From: Thunnus maccoyii
Lineage: Eukaryota; Chordata; Actinopteri; Scombriformes; Scombridae
DNA: 64,000 bases
NCBI RefSeq assembly: GCF_910596095.1
Contig: NC_056548.1
Coordinates: 15,958,651-16,022,650, forward strand
Direction of reading: 5' to 3'
The first letter of the stretch is position 1. Every line of letters starts with the position of its first letter. The position numbers were made by a program, and so were the translations under genes. The notes below the pieces were generated by a model. That model saw nothing but the letters and a program-made list of their open reading frames with translations, did not search any database and had not been told where the DNA came from. Positions 40,671 to 51,539 of this stretch are shown here, piece by piece.

Positions 40671-43600
40671 GTTAGCCTAACGAGCTAAGGAGCAACACAA
40701 AGTCCACCTTTTCTCTGCAGTGTAACAGCTTGTGGTAAAAAAAAAAACAACTGCTCCAGTGATATGAAAACAAAGTTAAATTACAGGATGGTGTAAGTTT
40801 TAAGGACATAAGAAGGCTGTTATTTAAGGACGTAGTGCACATGACGTGATGACGTAACTAGCTAAGGGTAGCCCTTGATATTAGCAGACCTTGCTAACCA
40901 TTTAAACAGATTTTAAGCACTCGACAGCTATTTAACGTAAATTGACATTCATTATGTGTTCGCTTAATTTAAAAAAATGTTTGCGGTATCAATAACTCAT
41001 AGGGCCAGCGTTATATTTAGCTTGAACTAGCATTAGCCCTGGTAGCTAAAACAGCTGGCCGGTGTGTTTTGAAAAGGTAGCGAGGGGTTAAAGGTTCACA
41101 CGAAGCTACTTTCCATTAAGATTTATATATACATTACAAGGTGACAAGAGGTCAGTGGTAGATAGTTGGTACCAAGTGGCAGTCTGGACACTGGTAGGGA
41201 GGAGAGCAGGGGGTGGGGTTCATATAAAGGATCTGATTGGATGAAAGGGTCTGCCCTCCAATCCTGGTCATTTATAAAGTTTAATATAATGTCAAGTAAC
41301 ACATTTATGCATGATTGCCTTGCAGTTAAATGAGGGGAAAAACAATGATATATATACATTTGTTAATTAATAATATATCCTTTGTGTCTTTTGCACAGCT
41401 CAGGCAGACTGTTCGTAAATTCTGTGCAGAAAAACTTGCACCTCATGCTGATGAGATCGACAAAAGTAATGAATTTCCAGGAATGCGGGTGAGTTGAAGT
41501 GCTTCATTGTGCACATAACCTGTTGTTCACTGGTTGAGTTGCATAATTCAGGAAAGTTCAACATGATCCACCCACACCCTTGCTGTATATCTTATGGAAG
41601 ATCTGTATTTCCATTTAACATGAAACCTATTGAGCAGCATTTTTGTTTTGGTGATAAAACCATCATAAGCTGTTGTGGTACTGTAATTATCTTTTTATGT
41701 TGCCTTTCCACCAGGAGTTTTGGAAAGATATGGGGGAGATGGGACTCCTTGGGATCACTGCTCCAGGTAAGACAGCTGGAGGAAAAAAGTGATCAGAGTT
41801 AATGATTCAAAGCTGTTCTCTTTTGTTGTTGTTGGTGTTTCCCAGTAAATTTACACTGTATGTTTCTTTCAGTGGAATATGGAGGCACAGGACTGGGCTA
41901 CCTAGATCACGTCATTGTTATGGAGGAAATGTCACGAGTGTCAGCAGCCATTGCTCTTAGTTACGGTGCCCACTCTAACCTCTGTGTCAATCAGATGGTG
42001 CGGCACGGAAACGAGAAACAGAAGGAAAAGTACTTGCCAAAGGTCAGGAACAAAGCAGCTCATACAGTTTGAAAAATGCCTAAAACACAAAAGGAAAGTT
42101 GATTTAATCCTTTGTTGTTATCTTTGCCTTTCCTTTTGTCAGTTAATGACAGGGGAGCATGTAGGAGCTCTGGCCATGAGTGAGCCCAACGCTGGTTCTG
42201 ATGTCGTGTCCATGAAACTTAAAGCCAAGAAGCAAGGTGATTCATTCCTCTGCATCAGTGCTACATACTATAATTATTCAACAGTGTGCTGACTTGTTAA
42301 TATATTTACTCTACATGAACAGATCTATATTCATTTATGTATATGGATGCCATCCTTGCCACTAAATAGTGCTAGTTTCTGTAGTTTCTCTGCTGTTGAT
42401 CAGAATCATCATTTTTTTATTTTACTGAATCAAGGCTTTAAAAAAAAAACCCACTGATGGCAATTATTCCTTTTTACACTGAATATCACATTTACCAAGT
42501 GACTCTGAAACAGCAGGGAGGCATGTGTGTGCTACATGGCCAGACTGTCAGTGTGAGCAGTGTTTAGAGAGCTGAAAATATTTTCTTCAGAATTCTTTCA
42601 GTCAAACAAACAACAAAGCAAAACATTACAACCTGTTTATAATTTAGTCCTGTAGGGCCACAGACTAGTCCCCCCTGAGATAGATGGTCTATCCTGCATT
42701 GTATGTATTTAAGTTAACACCATCTCATGTCACATCGAGTCACTGACAAGCTGTGCACCCTGATAAGAGAACTATTTAGGCTGCTCATTTTGCAGCCCGG
42801 CAGAGGGTTCAGGAACAGAGAAGAAGTGATGTTTTAATCTCTTTCACAGCATGCACAGAGCTAAGTTTAGAACCTCCTAAGTTGTCTCTTCCCAACATTA
42901 ACTGTGACTTATTTCACAAACCTGCTTCTAATTTGGTTTTTAAATTATCTGTCATAAGTGTAGTCTCTGTTTAGAACATAGCTACATTTGCATGCTAGTG
43001 GTGGACAAGTGGACGTAGACATGGATCACACATTGCTGCATAGATAAGTAATAAAATCAGCAATTTGTATTCCGCCAGCTGCTAAGCATGATGACAGCCA
43101 GTCAAGGAAACCATCAAAAGGAAACAAAATGGCATAAAAGAAGATACATAAACATGAATTTCAGATGACATGTCAAAGTGCCATCAGCTCTAGGATGTGA
43201 TCATTTGGTGACTGCATCTTACCTCGTGCCTTATAAATACTATTTAGAAGCTATTGATGGTTTGCAAGGTTAATGATAGAGTAATGGTGAGTGTTATGAT
43301 CTGTGCAGGTTTGACCAAAGAGATTGAGGTTTTGTCAGGATGAGAGAAGTTATTGTTGAGGTGTCTGAAAATGTGATTGCCTAAATGTTTTATGAGAAGG
43401 TACTTATTAAATGCACTCATGCTTTCTCTACTTAAGCCTGTGAGTAACACCTGTAAATATGTGCTCATTCAAGATTATGGTGTAAGGGATTTTACCATGG
43501 ATCTAGACAGGTGTTTTCACAATCTTAATTCTGCAGTGTAACTCAGTTTTAGTTCCACTCGATCTTTATTTTAACTGAAGTTTTTCCACAGGTGACTATT

Positions 43601-46600
43601 ATGTTCTGAATGGAAACAAGTTCTGGATCACAAACGGGCCAGATGCCGACGTCCTTATTGTTTATGCCAAGACAAATCCTGAGGCCCATCAAAAAGGCAT
43701 CACAGCTTTCATTGTTGAAAAGGTAAGTCCAGTCAAGTGCAGATGTATTCTGTCCCCGCCTCAGGATTCACTCGTGGCCAAGGGGATGTGATGGTTTACA
43801 TGTTTTCATGGTCTGTTTCCTGGTATGTGACTGCCTCAGCCGTTGAATGCATGTGTTTGTCCTGCAGGGAATGCCAGGTTTCTCCACAGCACAGAAGCTC
43901 GACAAACTCGGCATGAGGGGATCCAACACCTGCGAGCTGATCTTTGAAGACTGCAAAGTCCCAGGTGTGTTAAAGTGCACACTCTGCCATATTAGGGCTA
44001 TGCCATATGACAATATACAGGCGGGTGACAAATGAAAGGAAAAACTGGTACAGGTCTGAATGCTTGACCCCTACAGTGAGGGGATCTGGTGGCTCTGTTA
44101 TGCTTTGGGGAAGGGAAGGGTCACTGCGAATCAATACAAAGTTATTCTGAGTGATCACCTTTATCCTATGATGAAACATTTCTATCCTGATGGGAGTGGT
44201 CTCTTCCAGGATGACAATGCCCCATTTCATAGGGCACGAGGGGTCACTGAATGGTTTGATGAGTATGAAAATGATGTGAATCATATGCTGTGGCCTTCAC
44301 AGTTACCAGATCTCAACCCAACTGAACACCTATGGGAGGTTTTGGACTGATGTGTTAGACAGCGCTCTCCACCACCATCATCAAAACACCAGATGAGGGA
44401 ATATCCTTCTGAAGAATGCTGTTCATCCCTCCAGTAGAGTTCAGACACTTGTAGAATCAATGTCAAGGCGCATTGAAGCTGTTCTGGCAGCACATGGTGG
44501 CCCAACACCTTACTAAGACACTTGATGTTGGTTTTTCCTTTAATTTGTCACCCGTCTGTAAATTGTGTGACAATAGAAAAACGTCTGTCGTTTCATATTA
44601 TGCTCTATCGTTTATTTCATCATGTTGCAAATCACACTGTTACTGCAATATTTGTCATCATTTGGACGACGCTTTGCGTTCTTCTGCACGGCACGGATGG
44701 CAGGCAGGAAATTTGCATGAAGGCAACACAAACGAACATGGAGGAGAGTGAACATGACACAGATCAGGGTAATTCTGAACAGGAGAAGGACTCCAACCAG
44801 CCAAGACAAAACGAAGAGCTTGTACCTAAAAGAGGGGCTACTTCCTTTGCATTGACGTGGTTTGGCTATGAAAAGTCTGACACAGACTAGAACTGTACTT
44901 TGCAAATTACGTTGCAGACCTTTCCCCACAACAGACTCGAACACATACACAAGAATCATGTCAAACAATAAGTTTCTACTTACCTTTTATATTTTATACA
45001 TTAATATTTCATATTTTGTTACATGCTTAATTGAAAATTTGCACAAAGGTTCTAAATAAAAGGAGAAAAATAATCAAATAGTAAGTACCTTTTATTTGTG
45101 GAGTATATAATTCAAAATGTAATAAGAAACAGGCCTTTCCATGTGGTCATTATATATAAACTATTCATTGAATTTACAGAAAATGCACTTTATCGTGATA
45201 TGTATCGTTATCTGGATATTAAATGACCCATATCGGGATATGAGATTTCTGTCATATCTCACAGCCCTACATCATAATGCACTTGTGTAAAACAGGAGGA
45301 TCCACGGTTCAGTACCATCTTTGTTTCGGCTCATTTCTTTGCATGTGTGTGTGTTGTGTGATCCGTGTGCAGATTTAACTTCTTTTTTTTTTTTCTTTTT
45401 TTTTTCATGTAGACCTTTAATTTATTTTGATTTAATTTGTTTTAGAGAAGAACATCCTGGGTCCGTTGAACAAAGGTGTTTATGTGATGATGAGCGGCCT
45501 AGATCTGGAGAGGTTGGTTCTCTCATCAGGACCTATCGGGTAAGTTCATACCAGAACTAGGCTTGAATTACAACACGGACAGAAATATGAAAATGATGCA
45601 TAAAATGTGACATGTCTGGTGTAATGTTTATGTCCTCTAGCATATTTGCAAAACATTTAGCTGAAGTTTTGCGTAGTGCTGTCCGTTAGTTGCCTGAATC
45701 CAGTCCCCATGCTCACTCATTCATTTTCCTAAGTAATTGCTAATTAATCTGACCTTTTGGTTTTGTGTATTGTACCTCGTAGCACTCCCTCGGGTTTTTC
45801 TTAGGAAGTAATTAAAATGTAAACACTGTGTCTGTTGGTTAGATTTTTATGGGTTTGACTGGAGCCAAAAACACAGTAACACAGTTAGTTTGCATGTACG
45901 TGCAGTTTACATGCGTCTGCTGTACATGAATGAGGATGTCAGTGTTTAAATTTTATTGAACCCTTTGTTACTGTTTAGAAATGGTTGTAAAGTGAGAGTT
46001 GGAACATTATTGCTTTGTTCCACATGCTTATGGAGCATGAAAGAAATGAGCAATAAATCCAAGAAAACTCCATAACAGACATCAAAATGAATGTTTTCAC
46101 TTTTTTTGTTGGTGTCCCAGACTTAAATTGTTCTGCAGCCTTCAACAGTATCATTATTTTTCAGCATCATGCAGGCGGTTTTGGATTTTTCTGTTCCTTA
46201 CCTACATGTCAGAGAAGCTTTTGGACAGAAGATTGGACACTTTCAGGTTTTTCAGTCTTCACTTTATACAATAAATTAAAGTCAAATAGAAAAACGTGTT
46301 TTTAATAGATAATACCTCAGATGTGAAGCTGTTAGCTACAGAATTAAAAACTGTAATTTGACTTGAGTGAAACTGACCTAATGTGTATTGTTCATCTGTC
46401 TGACAGCTAATGCAAGGCAAGATGGCTGACATGTACACCAGGCTGAGCTCCTGTCGACAATATGTGTACAATGTTGCCCGGGCTTGTGACAAGGGACACT
46501 TCAGTGCAATGGTGAGAGGATTTCTCGCTCATCTCCATTTTTAGGCATTATATAATTGGTATATAGAAAAAAAGTCATTTTTAAATTTAAAGCGTTGAAA

Positions 46601-48371
46601 GGTGTTCAATATAGATTATTTCAGGCCTTGGATCTTAAAAGGTATGTTATAAGCTTTGAAACAGTGTGTTTACTTGGTTTATGCTAATGCTTCTACCAAG
46701 AAAAATAAGCTTTCAAAATCCCAATCTGTTACTATTTTTCCCACCACTGCACACAATGACTGTGTTGATTTGTGTTGCCATTGCAGGATTGTGCTGGGGT
46801 GATTCTGTATTGTGCTGAGAACGCCACTCAGGTTGCTTTGGATGGCATTCAGTGTTTGGGTAAGTGCCAAGAAAATGATGACAACTGAACCTTAAACTGA
46901 AGGCAACTGTCATGTTTTTGTCATAGTAGGAAATAGAAGTGGAACAGGAGCAGCTTGGATAACTGGAGTTGGGGAGATGAACCTTTTGTGACATTTTCAA
47001 TGGACACTTTGCTAGAGCTGCTTCCTGTTTTGGTTTGACTCTCTTTCGCTTTCAGTTGGTGTGACATTTTGAATAAAAATGGTCAGTTCAAGTAATAGCT
47101 CAGGTGGAGAGTTCCCTCTTAAATGCCTTCAGTAATCTTTCACTGGGGATAGGTCTTCCCTCCTCAGATGTGGCGATGTTAGCTGTGCTGATGTCTTTCA
47201 AGGACATGTCAGAGAGTCGTCTTCCTGAAGGTGGTCAAACTATTAACAGTGAAAACAAGCTCAAAGGGAGGGAAGATGTGCTTCTTAGATTTTAAACTCC
47301 TATGATAATAGAGAGAAATGGGAAAACACTATAAACAGTTTGGAAGCCAAGAGATGTGGCTTAGTGGAAGTAATGACTGAGAGTGTAGAGAAGAAATAAC
47401 ACTCAGTTTTACAGTGACATCCATTAATTGTATTGTTAACACCTACTGTGGAGTGGTCTTTCTGATTAAACTTTTGATAGATGTCATTTAATGAGAATGA
47501 TTGACAGATGATTTACTTTTATGTCGCATGCAGTTTTTAAAAAGACTGAGATACTTTATGCTCATGTTGGACCACCTGTTGCTATTTTTTACCTCATGCT
47601 GAGCTGTGACCAGTGCCTTAATTTTCTGTATTTTATACAGAATGTAATAATCTGTGCAAACAAATTTGCATGTCAACTTAATTATGGTTTCATTTCATAT
47701 CTTTCCTTTTTATAATCTTGCTTAATTTAGACCTCTTCAGCAAATTTTAAACAGCTCCACATGCTGCAGTTGGCTGACTTGATTAATGATTGCATGCTGC
47801 AAGTAATGATTATTTTTGAAGATTAATCTGGATTATTTTTTCGATTGATTGATTAGTTGTTTGGTCTTTAACATGTCAGTTTAGGGTTTTTTGTTTGCTT
47901 GTTTTCCTTAAAAAGTGACTTGAAATCAGTTGTCTAAATAGTCGGTGATTAATTTTCAGGCAATCGACTAATCGTTGCAGCTCTAAATGTTTGTAAAGTC
48001 AGTCACATTTTCAAATAGCAATTTATATATAAGGTTGAATCAGGCTTTTAAATGGATGGAATAAACTTTATTTGTGCAGATGATCACTATTTTAAGCAGC
48101 TCAAGGGAACATTGTGTGTATTGTGCACAAAAATGCACACTAACCTTATAACTTTGTTGCACTAGAATAAAGTTAAAGAGTAATGATCTATGTGTCAATG
48201 TAGCTTATTTTAGTCACTCTGTCTACCTCATCAACAGGTGGTAATGGCTACATCAACGACTACCCTATGGGACGTTATCTGCGTGATGCAAAGCTGTATG
48301 AAATCGGTGCGGGCACAAGCGAAGTACGCCGGCTCATCATCGGACGAGCCTTCAACGCCATGTTCAAATAA
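40539..48371 (+). CDS. ivd: Isovaleryl-CoA dehydrogenase, mitochondrial, 12 exons
   Basis: FAD enzyme of the mitochondrial matrix converting isovaleryl-CoA to 3-methylcrotonyl-CoA in leucine breakdown, passing electrons to ETF. Exons: 40539-40670, 41399-41488, 41715-41766, 41873-42042, 42143-42236, 43592-43722, 43868-43964, 45446-45539, 46165-46246, 46407-46511, 46787-46859 and 48238-48371. All are GT-AG with consistent phase, giving 417 aa (human about 423-426). The N-terminus has an Arg-rich targeting peptide (about 1-25). Both acyl-CoA dehydrogenase signatures are present: [16 protein letters not shown] (about 160-175) and the C-terminal [26 protein letters not shown] carries the catalytic base (E277), whose position on this helix distinguishes IVD from most family members. 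The gene appears complete and functional. Confidence 0.97.
41399..41488 (+). CDS. ivd: ivd exon 2
   Basis: 30 codons encoding [20 protein letters not shown] and DKSNEF of the N-terminal helical domain. Acceptor GCACAG, donor GTGAGT. Confidence 0.95.
41715..41766 (+). CDS. ivd: ivd exon 3
   Basis: 52-base exon encoding [17 protein letters not shown]. Acceptor CACCAG, donor GTAAGA, ends in phase 1. Too short to show as a distinct open frame. Confidence 0.95.
41873..42042 (+). CDS. ivd: ivd exon 4
   Basis: Encodes [20 protein letters not shown] and [20 protein letters not shown], the substrate-pocket helices of the family. Confidence 0.96.
42143..42236 (+). CDS. ivd: ivd exon 5, acyl-CoA dehydrogenase signature 1
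   Basis: Encodes [20 protein letters not shown], the first family signature and FAD-contacting segment. Acceptor TGTCAG, donor GTGATT. Confidence 0.96.
42237..43591 (+). other. ivd: ivd intron 5
   Basis: No coding exon or recognised repeat. AT-rich. Confidence 0.65.
43592..43722 (+). CDS. ivd: ivd exon 6
   Basis: Encodes [20 protein letters not shown] and GITAFIVEK in the beta-domain. Acceptor CCACAG, donor GTAAGT. Confidence 0.96.
43868..43964 (+). CDS. ivd: ivd exon 7
   Basis: Encodes [20 protein letters not shown] and [12 protein letters not shown]. The donor is followed directly by an intron full of transposon sequence. Confidence 0.96.
44018..44558 (+). mobile_element. Internally deleted Tc1-like transposon
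   Basis: The terminal 28 bases (44018-44045 and 44531-44558) are inverted copies with two mismatches (core GGGTGACAAAT). A TA duplication sits at 44016-44017 and 44559-44560. At 541 bp it is far shorter than a full Tc1 (about 1.6 kb). It is inserted in the hAT remnant. Confidence 0.88.
44060..44350 (+). pseudogene. Tc1-like transposase C-terminal fragment
   Basis: 97 codons including the stop. [14 protein letters not shown] holds the second catalytic Asp and [15 protein letters not shown] the terminal Glu of the DDE triad. The DNA-binding half and first Asp are deleted, so it cannot be active. Confidence 0.85.
44738..44960 (+). pseudogene. hAT transposase N-terminal (BED zinc finger) fragment
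   Basis: ATG at 44738 opens [18 protein letters not shown], then [20 protein letters not shown], the start of a zBED domain. A stop at 44888 and a shift of frame ([17 protein letters not shown] continues in another frame) break it. Only the CxxC half of the finger is present. Confidence 0.65.
45381..45405. repeat. T-rich tract before ivd exon 8
   Basis: 24 T in 25 bases, about 40 bases upstream of the exon 8 acceptor; it may act as an extended polypyrimidine tract. Confidence 0.7.
45446..45539 (+). CDS. ivd: ivd exon 8, catalytic glutamate
   Basis: Encodes [20 protein letters not shown] then [11 protein letters not shown]. The Glu after LDL is the catalytic base position characteristic of isovaleryl-CoA dehydrogenases. 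The exon ends in phase 2 before GTAAGT. Confidence 0.95.
46165..46246 (+). CDS. ivd: ivd exon 9
   Basis: Encodes [20 protein letters not shown] and QKIGHFQ. It matches the human [19 protein letters not shown] segment. Confidence 0.95.
46407..46511 (+). CDS. ivd: ivd exon 10
   Basis: 35 codons encoding [20 protein letters not shown] and [11 protein letters not shown]-terminal helical domain. Confidence 0.95.
46787..46859 (+). CDS. ivd: ivd exon 11
   Basis: 73-base exon encoding [20 protein letters not shown] and IQCLG. Acceptor TTGCAG, donor GTAAGT. Confidence 0.95.
46860..48237 (+). other. ivd: ivd intron 11
   Basis: Contains a MITE remnant of the GATTAGTCGAT family at about 47800-47993 in reverse orientation. 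No coding exon. Confidence 0.65.
47800..47993. mobile_element. MITE remnant, GATTAGTCGAT family, inverted
   Basis: The right end CGACTAATCGTTGCAGCTCT is the reverse complement of the family start AGAGCTGCAACGATTAGTCG. The body is shortened. ivd intron 11. Confidence 0.65.
48238..48371 (+). CDS. ivd: ivd terminal exon, signature 2
   Basis: Encodes [20 protein letters not shown] and [18 protein letters not shown], the second acyl-CoA dehydrogenase signature. TAA at 48369-48371. Confidence 0.97.
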
Positions 48372-48690
48372 GCTGAACTGATCTCTAAAGACTGAATGAG
48401 CTGTTTGCCGTGAATGAACACAGTTACTCACACACAGGGCCTTACATCGTATGAAATGTTGCTGCTGTTAGGATGTTGTTGGATTGTCATATGTCTCAGA
48501 ATCTGTCACCTAGGATTTTAATTCATATATATATAATGTACATGAAATCACTCAGTAAGAGTTAACAGTTACTGACAGGCAAAACAAATTAAATGATGAT
48601 TCAATGTGAAGTGGCCTTGATGTCATTTTGTTTTTCATATTAGGCTAACTGTAGTCTCCGTTACAGTCACTTGATGACCATTGAAATGCC

Positions 48691-48696
48691 AATAAA
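48691..48696 (+). terminator. ivd: ivd polyadenylation signal
   Basis: AATAAA about 320 bases after the stop codon. A second cluster of AATAAA-like signals lies at about 49543-49555 and could end a longer transcript form. Confidence 0.55.
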
Positions 48697-49711
48697 GCAG
48701 TAAAATTATTATTATTTAACTTTTTAAATAGGCGGTATCGCACATATAATATTTTCCTGCCATGTCATGAAAATAAGTAAGCATGTTAAAATCTTTGAGG
48801 TAGTTGTAAACCAGTTGATACATCTTTTAATTTCAACTGGACTAGATGAAAGCTGATTTTTGTGCCGTGTTGAACACTCCTGCTAGAGCTCCAAAAACTA
48901 CTGCTGCCAAGAGTTTTGGCTTCAGTATTTGGACGGAAAACATGTACTTTCTCCTTCATCCAGTCAAATTGGCATTTCAACTGCTGTAAGAACAAGTGGT
49001 TTCTGATTACTGTTCCATTATTATCAATGTATGAAATCAGCAAATTGATGATTTTGAGGCTGCAGGCTGAGCTGGTAGGAGCTTGGTGTCGCTCCAGGAC
49101 ACTTGGCTACACTACTGTTGCTGGAATAAAACTCAAGTACATCCAGTAATGACTTTCTCCAACCTTAACAGTGTTTATCACTACAGTTAATTTAAAAAAA
49201 GCCTCATGATTCTACTTTAATTACTCATAAATGTGTGGAGTTTTGTTTTGTACCTTCCCCTTGGGTTAAATCTTCAGAAACCTCCTTTCATGATTCAGTG
49301 CACACTGAAGAGTTTTTCATCAATGAGGAAAAAAGATGTCTGTGGGAACTCTGTTGTAGAGAATCATTAGAAACCTGTTTGTTCCTTTTTGGGAGCAAAC
49401 ATATTCCACTGTTGTATACTGTCTAAATCAGTCCAACAGGAGAAACCCTCCTCATTTGTTTGTCTTCTCCTCTCCAAAGGACTTTGATTTTAACTGTCAG
49501 TATGTACAGATTGTATGAACTGTAGTAGTTTTGTTTGCGGTAAATAAAAATAAAAACCTTTTTTTTATTTCTTGACTTGAATTTGTGTGAGTGGTGTGTT
49601 AGTCCTTAATTTTATGTCCCACAAGCAGTCAGAATTCAGAGTCTAAGCTGCATTTCACGGAATTCAATCTGCTTTGATTTATAATCAACTTCAGATGGAA
49701 GAAGACCTGTG
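48697..49711. other. Flank between ivd and Harbinger element
   Basis: May be an extended ivd 3' UTR, since AATAAA-like signals and a T-rich stretch occur at 49543-49570. No certain gene. Confidence 0.4.
48842..48943 (-). other. Unassigned 33-codon hydrophobic open frame
   Basis: ATG (48943) to TAG on the - strand. It encodes a short peptide with core LLAAVVFGALAGVF, a possible membrane helix, and C-terminal NTAQKSAFI. It overlaps a different 85-codon open frame on the same strand. I do not recognise either; chance is quite possible. Confidence 0.15.
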
Positions 49712-49961
49712 GGGTGTTCCATCAACGCTGCTAATGAAATCAGCGCTTAATTGAAAAAGCCCGGTTTGAATTAATGTCAACTTTCACTCAGGGCTCATGC
49801 TGTTCCATTAACACAATTTAGCCGTGTCTTGTCAATGTTAACTCAAACCAGGCTTGAACAAATTTTGGTGCTGGACTGGATCAGCCAGAGGGAGGATTTA
49901 CCAAACTCTTGCAAGATTTGTATGCAGTGTGTTTCTTCATTATGCATGTAAACTTAACTTT

Positions 49962-50037
49962 AACCCTAACCCCAACGTTGACCTCAGGCCTAACCCTAAC
50001 CTTAACCTCAACACTAACCTTGACCCTAACCGTCACC
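49962..50037. repeat. Degenerate telomere-like repeats (CCCTAA variants)
   Basis: About a dozen units of AACCCT/AACCTT/AACCTC/AACACT within the Harbinger region. Units deviate from the vertebrate telomere hexamer, so this may simply be a 6-base minisatellite. Confidence 0.7.
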
Positions 50038-50539
50038 ACACTCGCTAAAGTTTGACGCTCCAGCTGATCCAACCTAACATTTACCTTGAACAATCTTATA
50101 TTATGTATGTGTACAGAGTATATAAGCAGCCCGGAGCATGCCATTGTCAAAAAGAAGATACTATGTCGCAAAAAGAAGCAAAAAACTAGAGCTTCTGTTC
50201 TTCTCAGCAGTACTGCAATATTGCCGCAATTAACAAGCAGGGGAGATGGCTTGGCAAAAAATTGCTGGCAGATTAAATGTGTAAGTTATACTAGGCTACT
50301 TATTGTTTTATTTTTATTTTTTAGTAAATGAACATTCTGATCACTAGATACAGTAAGACTGTGGCTATATTATCAGTAGGCTAGATAATATCAGATATAT
50401 GTTTAAAACTCTGGTGTTGCTAACTTAGAAGAACTGACATAACTACAATGCATTTACTGCTAATTAGCCCGATTCAGTGAATTGAAGAATATCTGATAGT
50501 GACCCTTGGCCTCTATTCATTCTTCTGTTACATTTCAAC

Positions 50540-51123
50540 AGGAACCATATAAAGAGCCAAGAAGTAATGGAGCAACAAGTGAAAATGAAGTATAAAAACA
50601 TTTTAAATATGTACCATTCTTGCCACCAAAAAAACAGATGCCACTGCTACTGGTGGACCTCAGACCCACCTGAAGACCTCAGACCCACAGAAGAGCTAGT
50701 GTTAAGCTACAACCAGGAGCACCCACTAATGGGGAGGGGACCTCATCAGACATCATTCTCCAAGGTGCTCTGGAGCAATATGTGGAAGCTATTGTCTACT
50801 GCTTTTCCTCATAAAGTAGGTCTCCGCTGGCCCACATCATTCACTGAGTGGAGACACTATTTGCCTGCTAGATCCCCCAACTCAAGATGCCCAAGGCTTA
50901 TCATGTGTGAGTAGCCCTTATTTTGCAAAAACAATGTGCATCTTATACAATTCTTTCTTATTTTGCTTTAACAACTGCAGTGTTTTTCTATTTGCAGGGA
51001 GATGACGCCAGCATGTCTAGAGCCCTTGACGAGGAAACTATTTCTGCAGTCATAGAAACGTCAGAGAAGAGACCAAATGTGAAATGTTTTGGATGTGTCT
51101 GCATTCTTCAAATTATGTAAAAC
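50540..51123 (+). pseudogene. Harbinger Myb-like DNA-binding protein remnant
   Basis: VMEQQVKMKYKNILNMYHSC and then PTEELVLSYNQEHPLMGRG resemble the VKxKYKNI...PAEELALSLNxGRP pattern of Harbinger Myb-like proteins. SRALDEETISAVIETSE follows in a probable second exon (about 51000). Gaps and frame changes suggest that it is not functional. Confidence 0.55.
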
Positions 51124-51539
51124 CATACACCTTGCTGCAGGTCTTGACTGGAACAACAAGCACTTCAGCAAGGAATGAAGTAAGTAATTATTCATGTTGC
51201 TATTACCAACTATATAATCAGCTACTCTTTGACACATTTTCTCTTTCACAGGATGTCAGTTCAATTTACAAGCATCATCTGCTTATTGGCATTGAAAGTC
51301 AGAAACTGGACATTGAGAGATAAATAAACTGGAGAAAGATGCAAGTATAAATATAAACACAGCTGAAGGTTATGGTTTTGACTTTATTTAATGTCCTCAC
51401 AGCTTGAACAACATGAGTGAATGAATAAATTACCTCAAAACAACTTTGGCACTTTTTTCTTAAATTATAAATGCTAAGCTTTCAAATAAAAAGGGTTCAC
51501 TCCAAAACAAAGATGACCATTAATAAAATGGGGATTAAC

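Larger units (their letters stand above)
43993..45269 (+). mobile_element. hAT remnant with BED-finger fragment, interrupted by Tc1
   Basis: Ends TAGGGCTATGCC and CAGCCCTA are inverted hAT-type termini. Subterminal GATATG/ATCGTTATC motifs are also typical. It lies in ivd intron 7 and is split at 44016 by the Tc1 element below. Without that insert it is about 0.74 kb, so most of the transposase is missing. No clear 8-base duplication is seen. Confidence 0.75.
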
